Origin: JAJFJD01 sp965228695
GTDB taxonomy: Bacteria > Pseudomonadota > Alphaproteobacteria > UBA8366
Direction of reading: 5' to 3'
DNA length: 64,000 bases
Assembly: GCA_965228695.1 (NCBI GenBank)
Contig: CBDDIB010000002.1
Span: 1,054,001 to 1,118,000, forward strand
Shown piece by piece: positions 1 through 8,388 of this stretch (position 1 is the stretch's first letter; the number at the start of each line of letters is the position of its first letter). The notes beneath the pieces were generated by a model. That model was not told where the DNA came from and made no database searches. It worked only from the letters and a program-made list of their open reading frames with translations. Position numbers and translations under genes: made by a program.

Positions 1-387
1 ACGATACAGGACCGCCTTGCGCCGTCGGGCAATGCCGTGTTGCAGGTGATCTCCATCGCCGAGGACCGTTACGAGCAATACCGCACCGGCGCGGACTTCA
101 TTCAGCGCTATATTTTCCCCGGCGGGATGTTGCCGACGCCGGCGCTTCTGGAGAAAGAATCCGAGCAGGCGGGGCTTCGCGTGAGCCACGCGAACCGGTT
201 CGGCGAATCCTACCGCAGAACCCTGGCCGAATGGAGCGGCGCTTTCGAATCGGCTTGGCCGCGCGTGCAGGCGCTTGGCTATGACGAACGGTTCCGCCGG
301 ATGTGGCGATACTATCTGGCCTATTGCGAGGCCGGATTCCGCGTCGGCACGATCGACGTGGGCCATTACAAACTCGCACACGGCTGA
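1..387 (+). CDS. Cyclopropane-fatty-acyl-phospholipid synthase-like methyltransferase, C-terminal part
   Basis: The last 128 codons of a gene that begins before the window. The family transfers a methyl group from SAM to the double bond of unsaturated phospholipid acyl chains at the inner membrane. The visible end carries the family C-terminal signature: a core strand ISIAEDRYEQY, then FIQRYIFPGGMLP, the helix W-x-YYLAYCEAGF and the closing GTIDVGHYKL. The catalytic core and SAM site lie outside the window. The stop is 17 bases before the next gene, so the two are probably cotranscribed. With the GPH transporter, DUF3833 lipoprotein, SDR and NTF2-like genes that follow, it could be a furan- or methyl-fatty-acid enzyme rather than a plain Cfa; the sequence here cannot separate these. 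Family assignment is firm. Confidence 0.88.
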   Translation, partial: TIQDRLAPSGNAVLQVISIAEDRYEQYRTGADFIQRYIFPGGMLPTPALLEKESEQAGLRVSHANRFGESYRRTLAEWSGAFESAWPRVQALGYDERFRRMWRYYLAYCEAGFRVGTIDVGHYKLAHG

Positions 388-404
388 CGGCCCGGGCGGC
401 ACCC

Positions 405-1757
405 GTGACAGGTTCCGACACCGCGTCGCCCGGCATTCTGTCGCGCAGCACCGTGCTGCGCTACGCCTTGCCCGGCTTCGCGCTCGCGATCCCGACGATA
501 CCGGTTTACGTTTTCCTGCCGACCTACTATGCGGAGACCGTCGGGCTCGGCCTTGCCGCGACCGGCGGGCTGATGCTGGCGGCGCGGATCTTCGATGTGG
601 TGAGCGATCCGCTGATCGGTCTGGTCAGCGACCGTGTCAAAACCCGGTGGGGCCGCCGTAAACCGTGGGTCGTCCTGGGCGGCATCATTGCGGCGATCGC
701 CTTGTTGACGCTATTCCACCCGCCCGCCGACGCGACCGGCGTCTATCTGTTGATCGGCACGGTCGCGCTTTACACCGGCTGGACCATGCTCGCCATCCCG
801 TATTTCGCATGGGGGGCGGAGTTGTCCGGCGACTATAACGAACGCAGCGGCGTTACCGGCGCGCGCGAGGGCGCCATGTTGCTCGGCATTCTGTTCGCGG
901 GGTCGATCCCCGCGGCCGCCGCCGCAATGGGGTTTCCGGATTCGACGGCGTTATCGGCGATCGCCTGGCTTGCCGTCCTTGCCGGCATCCCCGCGATATT
1001 CGTTCTGGTGAAGACGGTGCCGGAGCCGCCGCCCCGCACGACCATGGGACAGCGGCTGACCTGGCGCGGTATGGCGCTGGTGATGCGAAACCGCCCCTTC
1101 GTGCGCTTGCTTGGCGCGTGGTTCGTCAACGGTCTTGCCAACGGCCTCCCGTCGGTGCTGTTCCCGCTCTATCTGGCGCACGGTATCGCTGCCAGCGAGC
1201 TTGAGCGCGGCGTCCTGATCCTGCTGTATTTCGCCTGCGCGGTTTTCGCGATCCCGGCGTGGCTCGCCGCCGCCCGGCGCTTCGGAAAACACCGTGTCTG
1301 GTGCGGCGCGATGATCCTCGCCTGTCTGGCCTTCGTCTGGGTGCCGCTGCTCGACCCGGGTCAGGTCGTCGCATTTGGCGTGGTTTGCATCATCACCGGT
1401 ATGGCGCTCGGGGCCGACCTGGCGTTGCCGCCCGCGATGCAGGCGGACATCGTCGATCTGGATACGCTGCGGTCCGGCCAGGAACGCGCCGGTCTGTTCT
1501 TCGCCCTGTGGAGCATGGTGACAAAATTCGCGCTCGCGGCGGCTGTCGGTATCGGTTTCCCGGCACTGGCCTATTTCGGCTTCGATACGGCGAACCCGGG
1601 AAGCGGGGAGGGATTATTCGCGCTCGTGGTGATCTATGCGTGGGTTCCCGTCGTATTGAAATTCGGCGCCGTTGCATTGGTGTGGGGGCACCCAATTACC
1701 GCCCGCCGCCAGCGAATCGTGCGACGACGGCTGGAAAGCCTGGCACAGCGGCGATAA
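405..1757 (+). CDS. MFS transporter of the GPH (glycoside-pentoside-hexuronide:cation) type
   Basis: A 450-residue inner-membrane symporter of the MFS_2/GPH class. The loop after the second helix carries the family signature D-x-x-SDPLIGLVSDR followed by KTRWGRRKPW, and about twelve hydrophobic helices follow. I start it at GTG 405, which gives a short N-terminus before helix 1. The frame stays open to an ATG at 303, but that would overlap the preceding gene by 85 bases and add an arginine-rich, non-native-looking leader. The substrate is unknown. In the sigma-E/ChrR regulon of Rhodobacter a GPH transporter sits in the same place beside fatty-acid-modifying genes, so a sugar need not be the cargo. 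Family certain, substrate open. Confidence 0.9.
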   Translation: MTGSDTASPGILSRSTVLRYALPGFALAIPTIPVYVFLPTYYAETVGLGLAATGGLMLAARIFDVVSDPLIGLVSDRVKTRWGRRKPWVVLGGIIAAIALLTLFHPPADATGVYLLIGTVALYTGWTMLAIPYFAWGAELSGDYNERSGVTGAREGAMLLGILFAGSIPAAAAAMGFPDSTALSAIAWLAVLAGIPAIFVLVKTVPEPPPRTTMGQRLTWRGMALVMRNRPFVRLLGAWFVNGLANGLPSVLFPLYLAHGIAASELERGVLILLYFACAVFAIPAWLAAARRFGKHRVWCGAMILACLAFVWVPLLDPGQVVAFGVVCIITGMALGADLALPPAMQADIVDLDTLRSGQERAGLFFALWSMVTKFALAAAVGIGFPALAYFGFDTANPGSGEGLFALVVIYAWVPVVLKFGAVALVWGHPITARRQRIVRRRLESLAQRR

Positions 1758-1777
1758 CGGCGACCGGAACAGGTGCA

Positions 1778-2368
1778 ATGAAACTGAAACTGACGGCCCT
1801 CGTAGCAAGCCTACTAACGCTTATGGGATGTGGTGGAATGGATGCGAAGCAATTCGAAGGCGGGGAACCGCGGTTCGTTCTGGAAGACTATTTCCAGGGC
1901 ATGACCAATGCGACCGGCATCTTCGTCGACCGATTCGGCAATCTGCGCCGCCAGTTCGTCGTGAAGATCGAGGGAACCTGGGACGGTAAGGAATTGATCC
2001 TGGACGAGGATTTCACCTACAGCGACGGCGAGAAACAGCGCCGAATCTGGCGCATCACGAAACTCGACGACAACACCTATGAAGGGCGTGCCGGAGACGT
2101 GGTGGGCATCGCGACCGGAAAGACCTTCGGCAACGCCCTGAACTGGGAATACGATCTGAATCTCGAGGTTGGCGACAGCTCCTACCGGGTGCACTTCAAC
2201 GACTGGATGTTCCTGCAGGCCGATGGCGTGCTGCTCAACAAGGCCGCCGTCAGCAAATGGGGCATGAACATCGGCACGGTCTTCATTTCCTTCTCGCGCA
2301 ACAAGACAACTGCCGCCACGTTGAAAGAGTCTAACTTCGTCCCGCGCGTCGTCGCAAAAGCCGGATAA
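1778..2368 (+). CDS. DUF3833 family lipoprotein
   Basis: A 196-residue envelope lipoprotein. The first 18 residues form a lipoprotein signal peptide ending in the lipobox L-M-G-C18, so the mature protein should be lipidated and attached to a membrane facing the periplasm. The rest is a beta-rich domain with the DUF3833 pattern (F-x-G-x-x-x-x-G-I-F-x-D-RFGNLRRQF near residues 38-57, and W-x-x-x-YEGRAGDVVG). DUF3833 has no proven biochemical role but repeatedly occurs with cfa-like, SDR and GPH genes. It starts 20 bases after the transporter stop, with AGG upstream of ATG 1778. Its 3' end overlaps the convergent NTF2-like gene by 38 bases, which could allow antisense interference. Confidence 0.88.
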   Translation: MKLKLTALVASLLTLMGCGGMDAKQFEGGEPRFVLEDYFQGMTNATGIFVDRFGNLRRQFVVKIEGTWDGKELILDEDFTYSDGEKQRRIWRITKLDDNTYEGRAGDVVGIATGKTFGNALNWEYDLNLEVGDSSYRVHFNDWMFLQADGVLLNKAAVSKWGMNIGTVFISFSRNKTTAATLKESNFVPRVVAKAG

Positions 2369-2798
2369 TCGGGCCGATCAACGGCAGACGCTCATAGAGA
2401 TGCCGGCCGGCATCCCAATAGTCGATGTGGGCGGCCACGCGCCCGTCGGGTGCGAGATGGATTTCGCTCATGCCGGCGACATGCCAGTCGCCGCCCAACA
2501 GGGCCGGCAAACGGCCGGTAAGACGCCATCGCAGGAACCACACGCTATCGTCCTCCGCGGATTGCGCCCGGTGCAACACTCGGAATGCCGGTTCTTCTAC
2601 GGTCTCGAACATGTGCTCGAAGATCGCGGTGATCGCGTCGATGCCGGTGACGTCGTTGAAGGGATCCTTGAACCGAACATCGGGCGCCACGTGGTCGCGC
2701 AACGCGTCCAGGGTTTCGGGCGTCAGCGTTTCGAAGAAGCGCACATAGGCGTCGATCGCCGCTGTCGGCGCATCAACGGCCTTGGCTGTGTCGGTCAT
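2331..2798 (-). CDS. NTF2-like (SnoaL-type) small protein
   Basis: A 155-residue protein with the cone-shaped NTF2/SnoaL fold: an N-terminal helix (AAIDAYVRFFETL), the strand VRFKDPFNDVTG, the W-x-x-RWRLTG strand and the terminal DGRVAAHIDYWDAG. Family members bind or isomerise small hydrophobic ligands, or act as polyketide cyclases or dehydratases; no catalytic residues can be assigned here. The start ATG at 2798 overlaps the stop of the upstream SDR gene as ATGA, so the two are translationally coupled. A longer in-frame start at 2867 would lie inside the SDR gene and is rejected. The neighbours suggest a shared lipid- or redox-stress pathway. Confidence 0.8.
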   Translation of the reverse strand: MTDTAKAVDAPTAAIDAYVRFFETLTPETLDALRDHVAPDVRFKDPFNDVTGIDAITAIFEHMFETVEEPAFRVLHRAQSAEDDSVWFLRWRLTGRLPALLGGDWHVAGMSEIHLAPDGRVAAHIDYWDAGRHLYERLPLIGPIIRLLRRRAGRS

Positions 2799-3547
2799 TT
2801 CAGCATCCGCCGGGTCAGGGCGAAATAGAAGCCATAGGGGAGGCACCGTCCGAGTTTCAGCCACCACGTGAAGCGGCGCGGAAAACTGATCTCGAATTTT
2901 CGCCGGTGCAGGCCGTCGGCGATGCGGTCGGCGGCGTCATCCGGTTCCATCAGGAAAGGCATCGGGAAATCGTTCTTGTCTGTCAACGGCGTTCGCACGA
3001 AGCCCGGATTGACCAGCGACAGCGTGACGCCGGCCGCGTCCAGTTCCGGCTTGAGCGATTCGCACATGTTGATGAGCGCGGCCTTTGATGCGCCGTAGGC
3101 GGCGGCGTAGGGAAGGCCCCGATATCCGGCGACCGAGGAGATCACGGCTATATGGCCTTTCCTGCGCTCGCGGAATCGCGGCAGCATCGTTTCGATGCCG
3201 TGTACCACACCCATCAAATTCACATCGAACAGTTTATCGAAAATGTCGGCGGAGAAGTCGCTGGCGCCCATCGCCTGGTGCGTGCCGGCGTTGAAGACGA
3301 CGAGATCCAAGAGCCCGATCTGTTCCTCAATCGCGTCGGCGGCCTTGGCGACGGCGTCCCGGTCGGTCACGTCCAGCGGGAACGCCACCGCTTTGCCCTG
3401 CCGTCCCACGGCTTCGGCCGCCACGTCGGCGAGCGGACCGCCCCGCCGGCCGCTGATCGCCACCGTAGCACCGTCGTTACATAGCCGAAGGGCCAGTGCC
3501 CGGCCGATCCCGTCGCCGCCCCCGGTGATCCAAACGTTTTTGCTCAT
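2795..3547 (-). CDS. Short-chain dehydrogenase/reductase
   Basis: A 250-residue classical SDR. It has the dinucleotide motif TGGGDGIGRAL (residues 8-18), the strand motif VVFNAGTHQ and the catalytic serine in VISSVAG. The Y-x-x-x-K pair is in AAYGASKAA, with VNPGFVRTPL after it. Arg33 and Arg34 after the second strand (ISGRRGG) favour NADP(H). The substrate is not predictable. The C-terminal basic-hydrophobic segment FPRRFTWWLKLGRCLPYGF is unusual for a soluble SDR and resembles lipid-metabolising members that touch the membrane. It lies between the DUF6134 gene, whose stop abuts this start, and the NTF2-like gene (ATGA overlap), so three genes form one minus-strand operon. Confidence 0.88.
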   Translation of the reverse strand: MSKNVWITGGGDGIGRALALRLCNDGATVAISGRRGGPLADVAAEAVGRQGKAVAFPLDVTDRDAVAKAADAIEEQIGLLDLVVFNAGTHQAMGASDFSADIFDKLFDVNLMGVVHGIETMLPRFRERRKGHIAVISSVAGYRGLPYAAAYGASKAALINMCESLKPELDAAGVTLSLVNPGFVRTPLTDKNDFPMPFLMEPDDAADRIADGLHRRKFEISFPRRFTWWLKLGRCLPYGFYFALTRRMLK

Positions 3548-4270
3548 CTATTTCGTCGATAAAGACGGCGACTGGCCGCAGCTATTGCAAACATAGCGGA
3601 TTGTCGATCCGTCGCGCGCCTTGAATCGCATGGCGACCCAGCGGCCGCGGCCGTCATACCAGACCTCTGTAAGCAGATCGCCGGTATAGGCATAGTGACG
3701 CGCGGTGATCGGGCCGTCCGGCAGGTCGACCCGCGACCAACCCTTGTCGATGATTTTCACGTCGGCGATCCGGCCGGTGATCGTGTTCAAGACTTCCGTG
3801 GAGCCGATCACGCCCTTGTGCCAATGGTCGGTCGGAAAAATCGGCGTCGTCGTCTCGTAGTCGCCGCCGGACCCGCTGACCTGCATCGCCGAACCGTTTC
3901 TCGCGGCCTCGACCGTTGTGACCTCGCCGTCATCGTCCGTGCGGGCCGAGAGCGATATCATCTCGTCTCCGACCCAACGGCTTTCCGACGTGTAGGTGAA
4001 GCGGTAGGCGGTGAAGACCAGGAAATCGATCTCGATTTTCGACTTCGTGCGGACGGTCATCGTCTCCCCGTTCGGTTCGAAGGTGACGCTGTGGTTGCCC
4101 ACCGGCTTGCCGTTCCGCAGAATGTCGAAGCTCAGATCGCCGATATATGCGGTCGGCATAGACGGCGCCGTCGCCGTGCTGGCGGCGCTCTGGGCGGCCA
4201 ACGGACCAAGCAACAGGATTGCGCCGAAAACGGCCCGTTGCGTAGCGGTTCTAAGGGTTGAATATCGCAC
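3548..4270 (-). CDS. DUF6134-type exported protein
   Basis: A 240-residue protein with an N-terminal signal peptide (hydrophobic core AVFGAILLLGPLA, cleavage near AQSAAS). After it comes a beta-rich domain that starts L-S-F-D-I-L-R-N-G-K-P-V-G-N-H, followed by alternating strands, and it ends in VCNSCGQS with two cysteines that could form a disulfide. It matches what is annotated as DUF6134; the biochemical role is unknown. It is the first gene of the minus-strand operon with the SDR and NTF2-like genes, and its stop touches the SDR start. A 74-base gap with a T-rich run lies between it and the epimerase gene upstream. Confidence 0.75.
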   Translation of the reverse strand: MRYSTLRTATQRAVFGAILLLGPLAAQSAASTATAPSMPTAYIGDLSFDILRNGKPVGNHSVTFEPNGETMTVRTKSKIEIDFLVFTAYRFTYTSESRWVGDEMISLSARTDDDGEVTTVEAARNGSAMQVSGSGGDYETTTPIFPTDHWHKGVIGSTEVLNTITGRIADVKIIDKGWSRVDLPDGPITARHYAYTGDLLTEVWYDGRGRWVAMRFKARDGSTIRYVCNSCGQSPSLSTK

Positions 4271-4344
4271 AGCCGAACTCCCAGATTCTCCTACTACTTT
4301 TTTTACGGCGGTTTGGGAGGGTTGGATCAGTGCCGCGGCGGCAT

Positions 4345-5202
4345 TCAGACGAAATCGCGCCAGGAATATTTCGGTGCGTAGCCCAGCAGACGGGCGGCTT
4401 TTGCGTTCGATTCCAGGGTTTCGGATTCGCCGACCTCGCCGCGAATTTCCACACCGGGATAAACCTCCGCCATCAGCGCGCTGTTCGCGCGGGTCATGAC
4501 CGTGTCGGCGGCGGCGATGACGAAATTCTCCGCGCCGGCGATGTCCGCCTGCAGCGCCAATCGGCAGGCCTGCCCGCAGTCGCGCGAATCGACATAACCC
4601 CAGAGGTTACGCTTGCGCACCGCCGGGTCGTTCTGCCAGTCGGCGAAGGCCGCATAGTCGTGCTCTTCCATGACGTTGGAGAAGCGCAGGCCGATGAACG
4701 GGATTTCGGGATGCCAGCGGCTGAAATGCCGGGCCATCTCCTCGCCGCAGGCCTTCGACAGCGCGTAGCTCGAATTCGGCGTCGGCGGCAGGTTTTCGTC
4801 GAGCGGGGCGTAGGCCGGCGGGGCCTTGTCGAACGGCAAACCCAACAACGTTTCGCTCGACGCCCAGACCACCCGTTTCAACCCCAGCTTTGCCGCCGCG
4901 GTGAAGGCGTTGTATGTGCTGATCGTGTTGATCTGGAAGGTTGCGCCGTCCGGCGCGCGGCCCTGACCCGGGATTGCGGCGAGATGGATCACCGCGTCCA
5001 TGCCATCGTGTACCTTGTTGATCGACAGGAAGCTGTCGATGGTTTGCCCCAAGTCGGTCAAGTCGGTGCGTGTGAACGGCGCGATCGGATCGCTCGATGG
5101 TACGGTGTCCAAGTTGATCGGCTCGTAGCCGTGCTCCAGCAATTCGCGGATCGCGGCGCGGCCGATTTTGCCGCTGCCGCCGGTGACGATGATACGCTTC
5201 AA
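4345..5202 (-). CDS. NAD-dependent epimerase/dehydratase family protein
   Basis: A 285-residue extended SDR. The N-terminal Rossmann motif is TGGSGKIGRA (residues 7-16), followed by VIHLAAIPG, the serine in VVWASSETLLG and the Y-x-x-x-K pair in SSYALSKACGEE. A proline-rich substrate loop and a C-terminal LGYAPKYSWRDF end it, as in sugar-nucleotide epimerases and uronate-dehydrogenase-like proteins. The substrate is probably a sugar or sugar acid, but no residue settles it. A GGGAGG ribosome site lies just before ATG 5202. A perfect 14-base LacI-like palindrome at 5223-5236 sits 20 bases upstream of the start, suggesting carbohydrate-responsive repression. Confidence 0.85.
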   Translation of the reverse strand: MKRIIVTGGSGKIGRAAIRELLEHGYEPINLDTVPSSDPIAPFTRTDLTDLGQTIDSFLSINKVHDGMDAVIHLAAIPGQGRAPDGATFQINTISTYNAFTAAAKLGLKRVVWASSETLLGLPFDKAPPAYAPLDENLPPTPNSSYALSKACGEEMARHFSRWHPEIPFIGLRFSNVMEEHDYAAFADWQNDPAVRKRNLWGYVDSRDCGQACRLALQADIAGAENFVIAAADTVMTRANSALMAEVYPGVEIRGEVGESETLESNAKAARLLGYAPKYSWRDFV

Positions 5203-5222
5203 GACGTGCCTCCCGTCCTTGT

Positions 5223-5236
5223 CTTAAACGTTTAAG
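5223..5236. promoter_or_regulatory. Perfect 14-bp palindrome, candidate LacI/GalR-type operator
   Basis: CTTAAACGTTTAAG reads the same on both strands and has the central CG with flanking A/T half-sites typical of LacI-family operators. It lies between the divergent epimerase (start 5202, minus) and TPR-oxygenase (start 5314, plus) genes, much closer to the epimerase. No LacI-family gene is seen in the window, so the regulator would act from elsewhere. Confidence 0.5.
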
Positions 5237-5313
5237 TCCTGCGCGATTAAACCACATTGTCCGCCCGGCCTCCGAATGCGAGGATCGGACCCGTTCAGAG
5301 GGAGAAGACGCGC

Positions 5314-6927
5314 ATGAACCGCAAGCAACGCCGTGCCGAGCAGCGGCAGCAGGCCAAATCCGCGACCGGCGGCGTCGACCGGCAGTTGCAGCGGGCGGCG
5401 GACCAGCGTGCGGCCGGACGGTTGCGCGACGCGGTGATGATCTACAAGGAAATCCTGGACGCAGACCCGGACCATCCCACCGCCCTGCACCAGTTTGGCG
5501 TGACCGCGATTATGGCGGGGCAAGGCGATCTCGCGGTCGATCTGATCGAACGCGCCATCGCTTCGGCGGACAAACACGGCGTGGGTGAGGGGGGCGCGGC
5601 GTACCGGCCCGACCTGGCCTACGCGCTTGCCATGGTGGGCTATCACGGCGAAGCGCTGGAAATCTACGAGGCGCTTCTGACCGCGCGGCCGAACGACGGC
5701 GAAACGCGGGTGAACTTCGCCAATCTGTTGTATGTGCTCCAGCGGGCCGGCGAGGCCGAGGCCGAGTACCGCAAGGCCATCGCCCTGTGGCCGGACCATG
5801 TCGAGGCGCATGCCAATCTCGGGACCTTGCTGCATGAAGGTCAGCGATACGACGAGGCCATCGAGGCGTTCCAAACCGCGTTGGCGCTGCGGCCCGAGTC
5901 CGCCGACCTGCATCATAATCTCGGAGCCGCCTATCGCGCGTTGGATCGTTTCGACGATGCGGCGGCGGCCTATGGAAACGGGGCGCGCCTTGCGCCCAAC
6001 CGGCCCGATTTGCATGAAAAACATGGTGCTGCGCTGTCCGCCGCGGGGGAACTGGACGACGCGGCCGCCGCCTTTCGACGGGCCCTGGCGCAGACGCCGG
6101 ATTTCGTCGACGCGCGGACCGGACTGGCGGAAGTGGCCGTGGCGCAAGATATGCCGAAATCGGCCATCGACCTCTGCGACGAGTATCTCCGCGACTTCGG
6201 CTACAACAGCGGCATCATCGCGGCCAAGGCGCTTGCCCATAACGATGCCGGGGAGGAGGCCGTGGCGTCCTATTTCCTCGATCTCGACCGGTTCCTGCGC
6301 GCCGCCGAGATTGCCGTGCCGCCCACCTTTGCCGACCGGCGGGCGTTCAATGCCGCGATCGAGGCGGAGGCGCGCGCGCATCCGAGCCTGACGTTCGAGC
6401 CACCGGCGGTCGCGACCACATCCGGTTTTCAGACAGGCGATTTATTCCAGAATGCGGCGACGCCCGCCGTCGCGGCATTTCGCGCGGCGGTGAACGCGGC
6501 GGTGCGCGACTATATCGCCGCACTGCCGGCCGAGCCGTCGCATCCCTTCATCGCGAACGCGCCGGACCGCTGGTCCCTGATGGGCTGGACGGTGATTCTG
6601 AAATCGCAGGGACATCAGCGGGCGCATATCCATCCCGACGGTTGGTTGAGCGGCGTCTACTACGTAAAGGTGCCCGACAGCGTCTCGGACACGCCGGGCG
6701 GATCGGAGGACGGCTGGATCGAATTCGGCCGGCCGCCGGACACCGTGCCGGTCAAGCGGGAGAATCCCACGCGGAGAATCGCGCCGCGCGAGGGCGTGAT
6801 GATCCTGTTCCCGTCCTATCTCTACCACCGTACGATCCCCTTCGAGGATTCGGGCGAGCGCATCAGCTTCGCCTTCGACGTGATCGCACAGCGGGAGGAA
6901 GACACGGTGGCCGGGGGCGGGCGGTAA
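5314..6927 (+). CDS. TPR-repeat protein fused to a putative 2OG-Fe(II) oxygenase domain
   Basis: A 537-residue two-part protein. Residues about 20-350 are tandem tetratricopeptide repeats (for example the unit with AHANLGTLLHEG, then LHHNLGAAYRAL). Residues about 375-530 are a PF13759-type oxygenase: an HxD iron motif at H440-P-D442 within HIHPDGW, a distal histidine H505 in YLYHRTIPF and a following arginine in ERISFAFD, which would hold 2-oxoglutarate. So the iron site looks complete. The family probably hydroxylates a protein or peptide held by the repeats, but the substrate is unknown. The start ATG 5314 has GAGGGAGAAG just upstream; the N-terminus is very basic (NRKQRRAEQRQQ), as in RNA- or ribosome-associated proteins. 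Confidence 0.85.
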   Translation: MNRKQRRAEQRQQAKSATGGVDRQLQRAADQRAAGRLRDAVMIYKEILDADPDHPTALHQFGVTAIMAGQGDLAVDLIERAIASADKHGVGEGGAAYRPDLAYALAMVGYHGEALEIYEALLTARPNDGETRVNFANLLYVLQRAGEAEAEYRKAIALWPDHVEAHANLGTLLHEGQRYDEAIEAFQTALALRPESADLHHNLGAAYRALDRFDDAAAAYGNGARLAPNRPDLHEKHGAALSAAGELDDAAAAFRRALAQTPDFVDARTGLAEVAVAQDMPKSAIDLCDEYLRDFGYNSGIIAAKALAHNDAGEEAVASYFLDLDRFLRAAEIAVPPTFADRRAFNAAIEAEARAHPSLTFEPPAVATTSGFQTGDLFQNAATPAVAAFRAAVNAAVRDYIAALPAEPSHPFIANAPDRWSLMGWTVILKSQGHQRAHIHPDGWLSGVYYVKVPDSVSDTPGGSEDGWIEFGRPPDTVPVKRENPTRRIAPREGVMILFPSYLYHRTIPFEDSGERISFAFDVIAQREEDTVAGGGR

Positions 6928-6970
6928 GACCGGACCGGTCGTTTGATCGGCATGCCTTGGAGGACTGGTC

Positions 6971-7804
6971 ATGACGAAGAACAACCCGATAGCGTCCCAT
7001 TACGGCCGGCGGAGTTTGTTCGACGAGATTGCCGCGGCCTTGGCCGGGGTGGGCGTCGATATCGAACAGGCTAGCCTGAAGGACTTGACGCCGCTCGATC
7101 ATTTCCACGGCGGCGGCGTAACGGCGACCGAGGAGCTTGCGGACGCGCTCTCGGTTTCGGCGGATCATCATATTCTCGATATCGGCTGCGGGATCGGCGG
7201 CCCGGCGCGCTACATGGCGCAGCGTTTTGGCTGCCGCGTCACCGGCATCGATCTGACGCCCGAGTTCTGCGACGTCGCCCGCCGCCTCACGGCCATTACC
7301 GGGCTTGCCGATCGCGTGGAAATCCACGAAGGCAGCGCGACCGACCTGCCGTTTCCGGACGGCGGCTTCGACGGCGCGTATTCGCAGAACGTTTCGATGA
7401 ACATCGCCGACAGCGCTCGCCTGCATGCGGAAGCCTTCCGCGTGTTGCGGTCCGGCGGGTTCTTCGCGCTGTCGGAGATCGCGGTGGCCGACCCGGACGC
7501 CACCATCGCCTATCCGGTGCCCTGGTCGTCGGACGGCGTTCACAGCTATCTGGAACCGGTGGAGGACACGGTGCAGAGCCTGACCGACGCGGGTTTCGCG
7601 GTGCTGTCCAGCAAGGACCACTCCGAGCGTACGGTGAAGTTCTATGCGGCGCAGCGCGAAAAGATCGCCCGCGACGGCCCGCCCAAGATCGGCATCCACA
7701 TCGTCATGGGTGCGGATTATCGGGAAAAGCAGCGCAACTCCGCCCTGAACATCACGGAGGGGCGTCTCAAGCCGGTCGAGATACTCTGCCAGAAACCGGG
7801 GTGA
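6971..7804 (+). CDS. Class I SAM-dependent methyltransferase, sarcosine/dimethylglycine methyltransferase-like
   Basis: A 277-residue methyltransferase with motif I LDIGCGIGG (residues 69-77), the acidic end of strand 2 in VTGIDLTPEF, and motif post-I SATDLPFPDGGFDGAY. The YSQNVSMNIAD stretch and the N-terminal HFHGGGVTATEELA resemble the glycine-betaine route enzymes (sarcosine/dimethylglycine N-methyltransferase) and UbiE/gamma-tocopherol types. A role in methylating a small amine is therefore plausible but not shown. The start is ATG 6971, 43 bases after the oxygenase gene, with GGAGGACTGGTC upstream. The GNAT gene follows at 34 bases. No ectoine- or betaine-uptake gene is nearby to support osmolyte synthesis. 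Confidence 0.82.
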   Translation: MTKNNPIASHYGRRSLFDEIAAALAGVGVDIEQASLKDLTPLDHFHGGGVTATEELADALSVSADHHILDIGCGIGGPARYMAQRFGCRVTGIDLTPEFCDVARRLTAITGLADRVEIHEGSATDLPFPDGGFDGAYSQNVSMNIADSARLHAEAFRVLRSGGFFALSEIAVADPDATIAYPVPWSSDGVHSYLEPVEDTVQSLTDAGFAVLSSKDHSERTVKFYAAQREKIARDGPPKIGIHIVMGADYREKQRNSALNITEGRLKPVEILCQKPG

Positions 7805-7838
7805 CGAGGGTGTTGTCGAAGGCGCGGGAACAAGGCGC

Positions 7839-8321
7839 ATGCCCCGCTTCCGCGTAGATCTCGTTCCGCTCGCGGAGAAGGACGTGCTGGCCCGGCACCT
7901 GCAATCCTATCTCGCCGAGCATGCGGTGTTTACGGGCCGGTCGCCGCACGCCGGCGTCTACGACTATCCCTGGTTCGACGACTATTGGCGGAATCCGGAC
8001 AGCCGCTGGCCGTACTGGATGCGCTGCGAAGACGAATTCGTCGCATTGGCCTTTGTGCATCTGGACGATACGGATAACCATTACGAACTGGCCGAATTCT
8101 TCGTCGCCGCGCCGTTCCGCGGCCGGGGATTGGGCGACCGATTCGCACGGGATGTGATCCTGCGGTTTCCCGGCGAATGGAAACTGCACCAGGTGGCGGC
8201 GAATACCCGCGCGGTCACGTTCTGGCGGCGCGTTATCGGCAATCTGGCCGACTATAGCGAAGCGCCAATGCGACGCGGCGACGGCATCGATCGTATCGAG
8301 CAGCGGTTCGTCGTTTCTTAG
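7839..8321 (+). CDS. GNAT-family N-acetyltransferase
   Basis: A 160-residue protein with the acetyl-CoA pyrophosphate-binding loop in FVAAPFRGRGLGDRFA (residues about 90-105), a preceding strand YELAEFFV and the later HQVAANTRAVTFWRRV, where N-x-x-A-x-x-F-W is the common GNAT substrate-side helix. The substrate is not predictable. It stands 34 bases after the methyltransferase and may share its transcript. The C-terminal DRIEQRFVVS closes the fold, so the protein is complete. Confidence 0.75.
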   Translation: MPRFRVDLVPLAEKDVLARHLQSYLAEHAVFTGRSPHAGVYDYPWFDDYWRNPDSRWPYWMRCEDEFVALAFVHLDDTDNHYELAEFFVAAPFRGRGLGDRFARDVILRFPGEWKLHQVAANTRAVTFWRRVIGNLADYSEAPMRRGDGIDRIEQRFVVS

Positions 8322-8388
8322 CGGGATTGGTCGCCGTCCGTCCGCACAGGTATGCTGAAAACACACGTCAAATTCGGGAGCACGCTTG

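Noticed and set aside
303..404. A longer N-terminus for the GPH transporter from ATG 303
   Set aside because: It would overlap the Cfa-like gene by 85 bases and add an arginine-rich leader before the first helix; GTG 405 fits the family.
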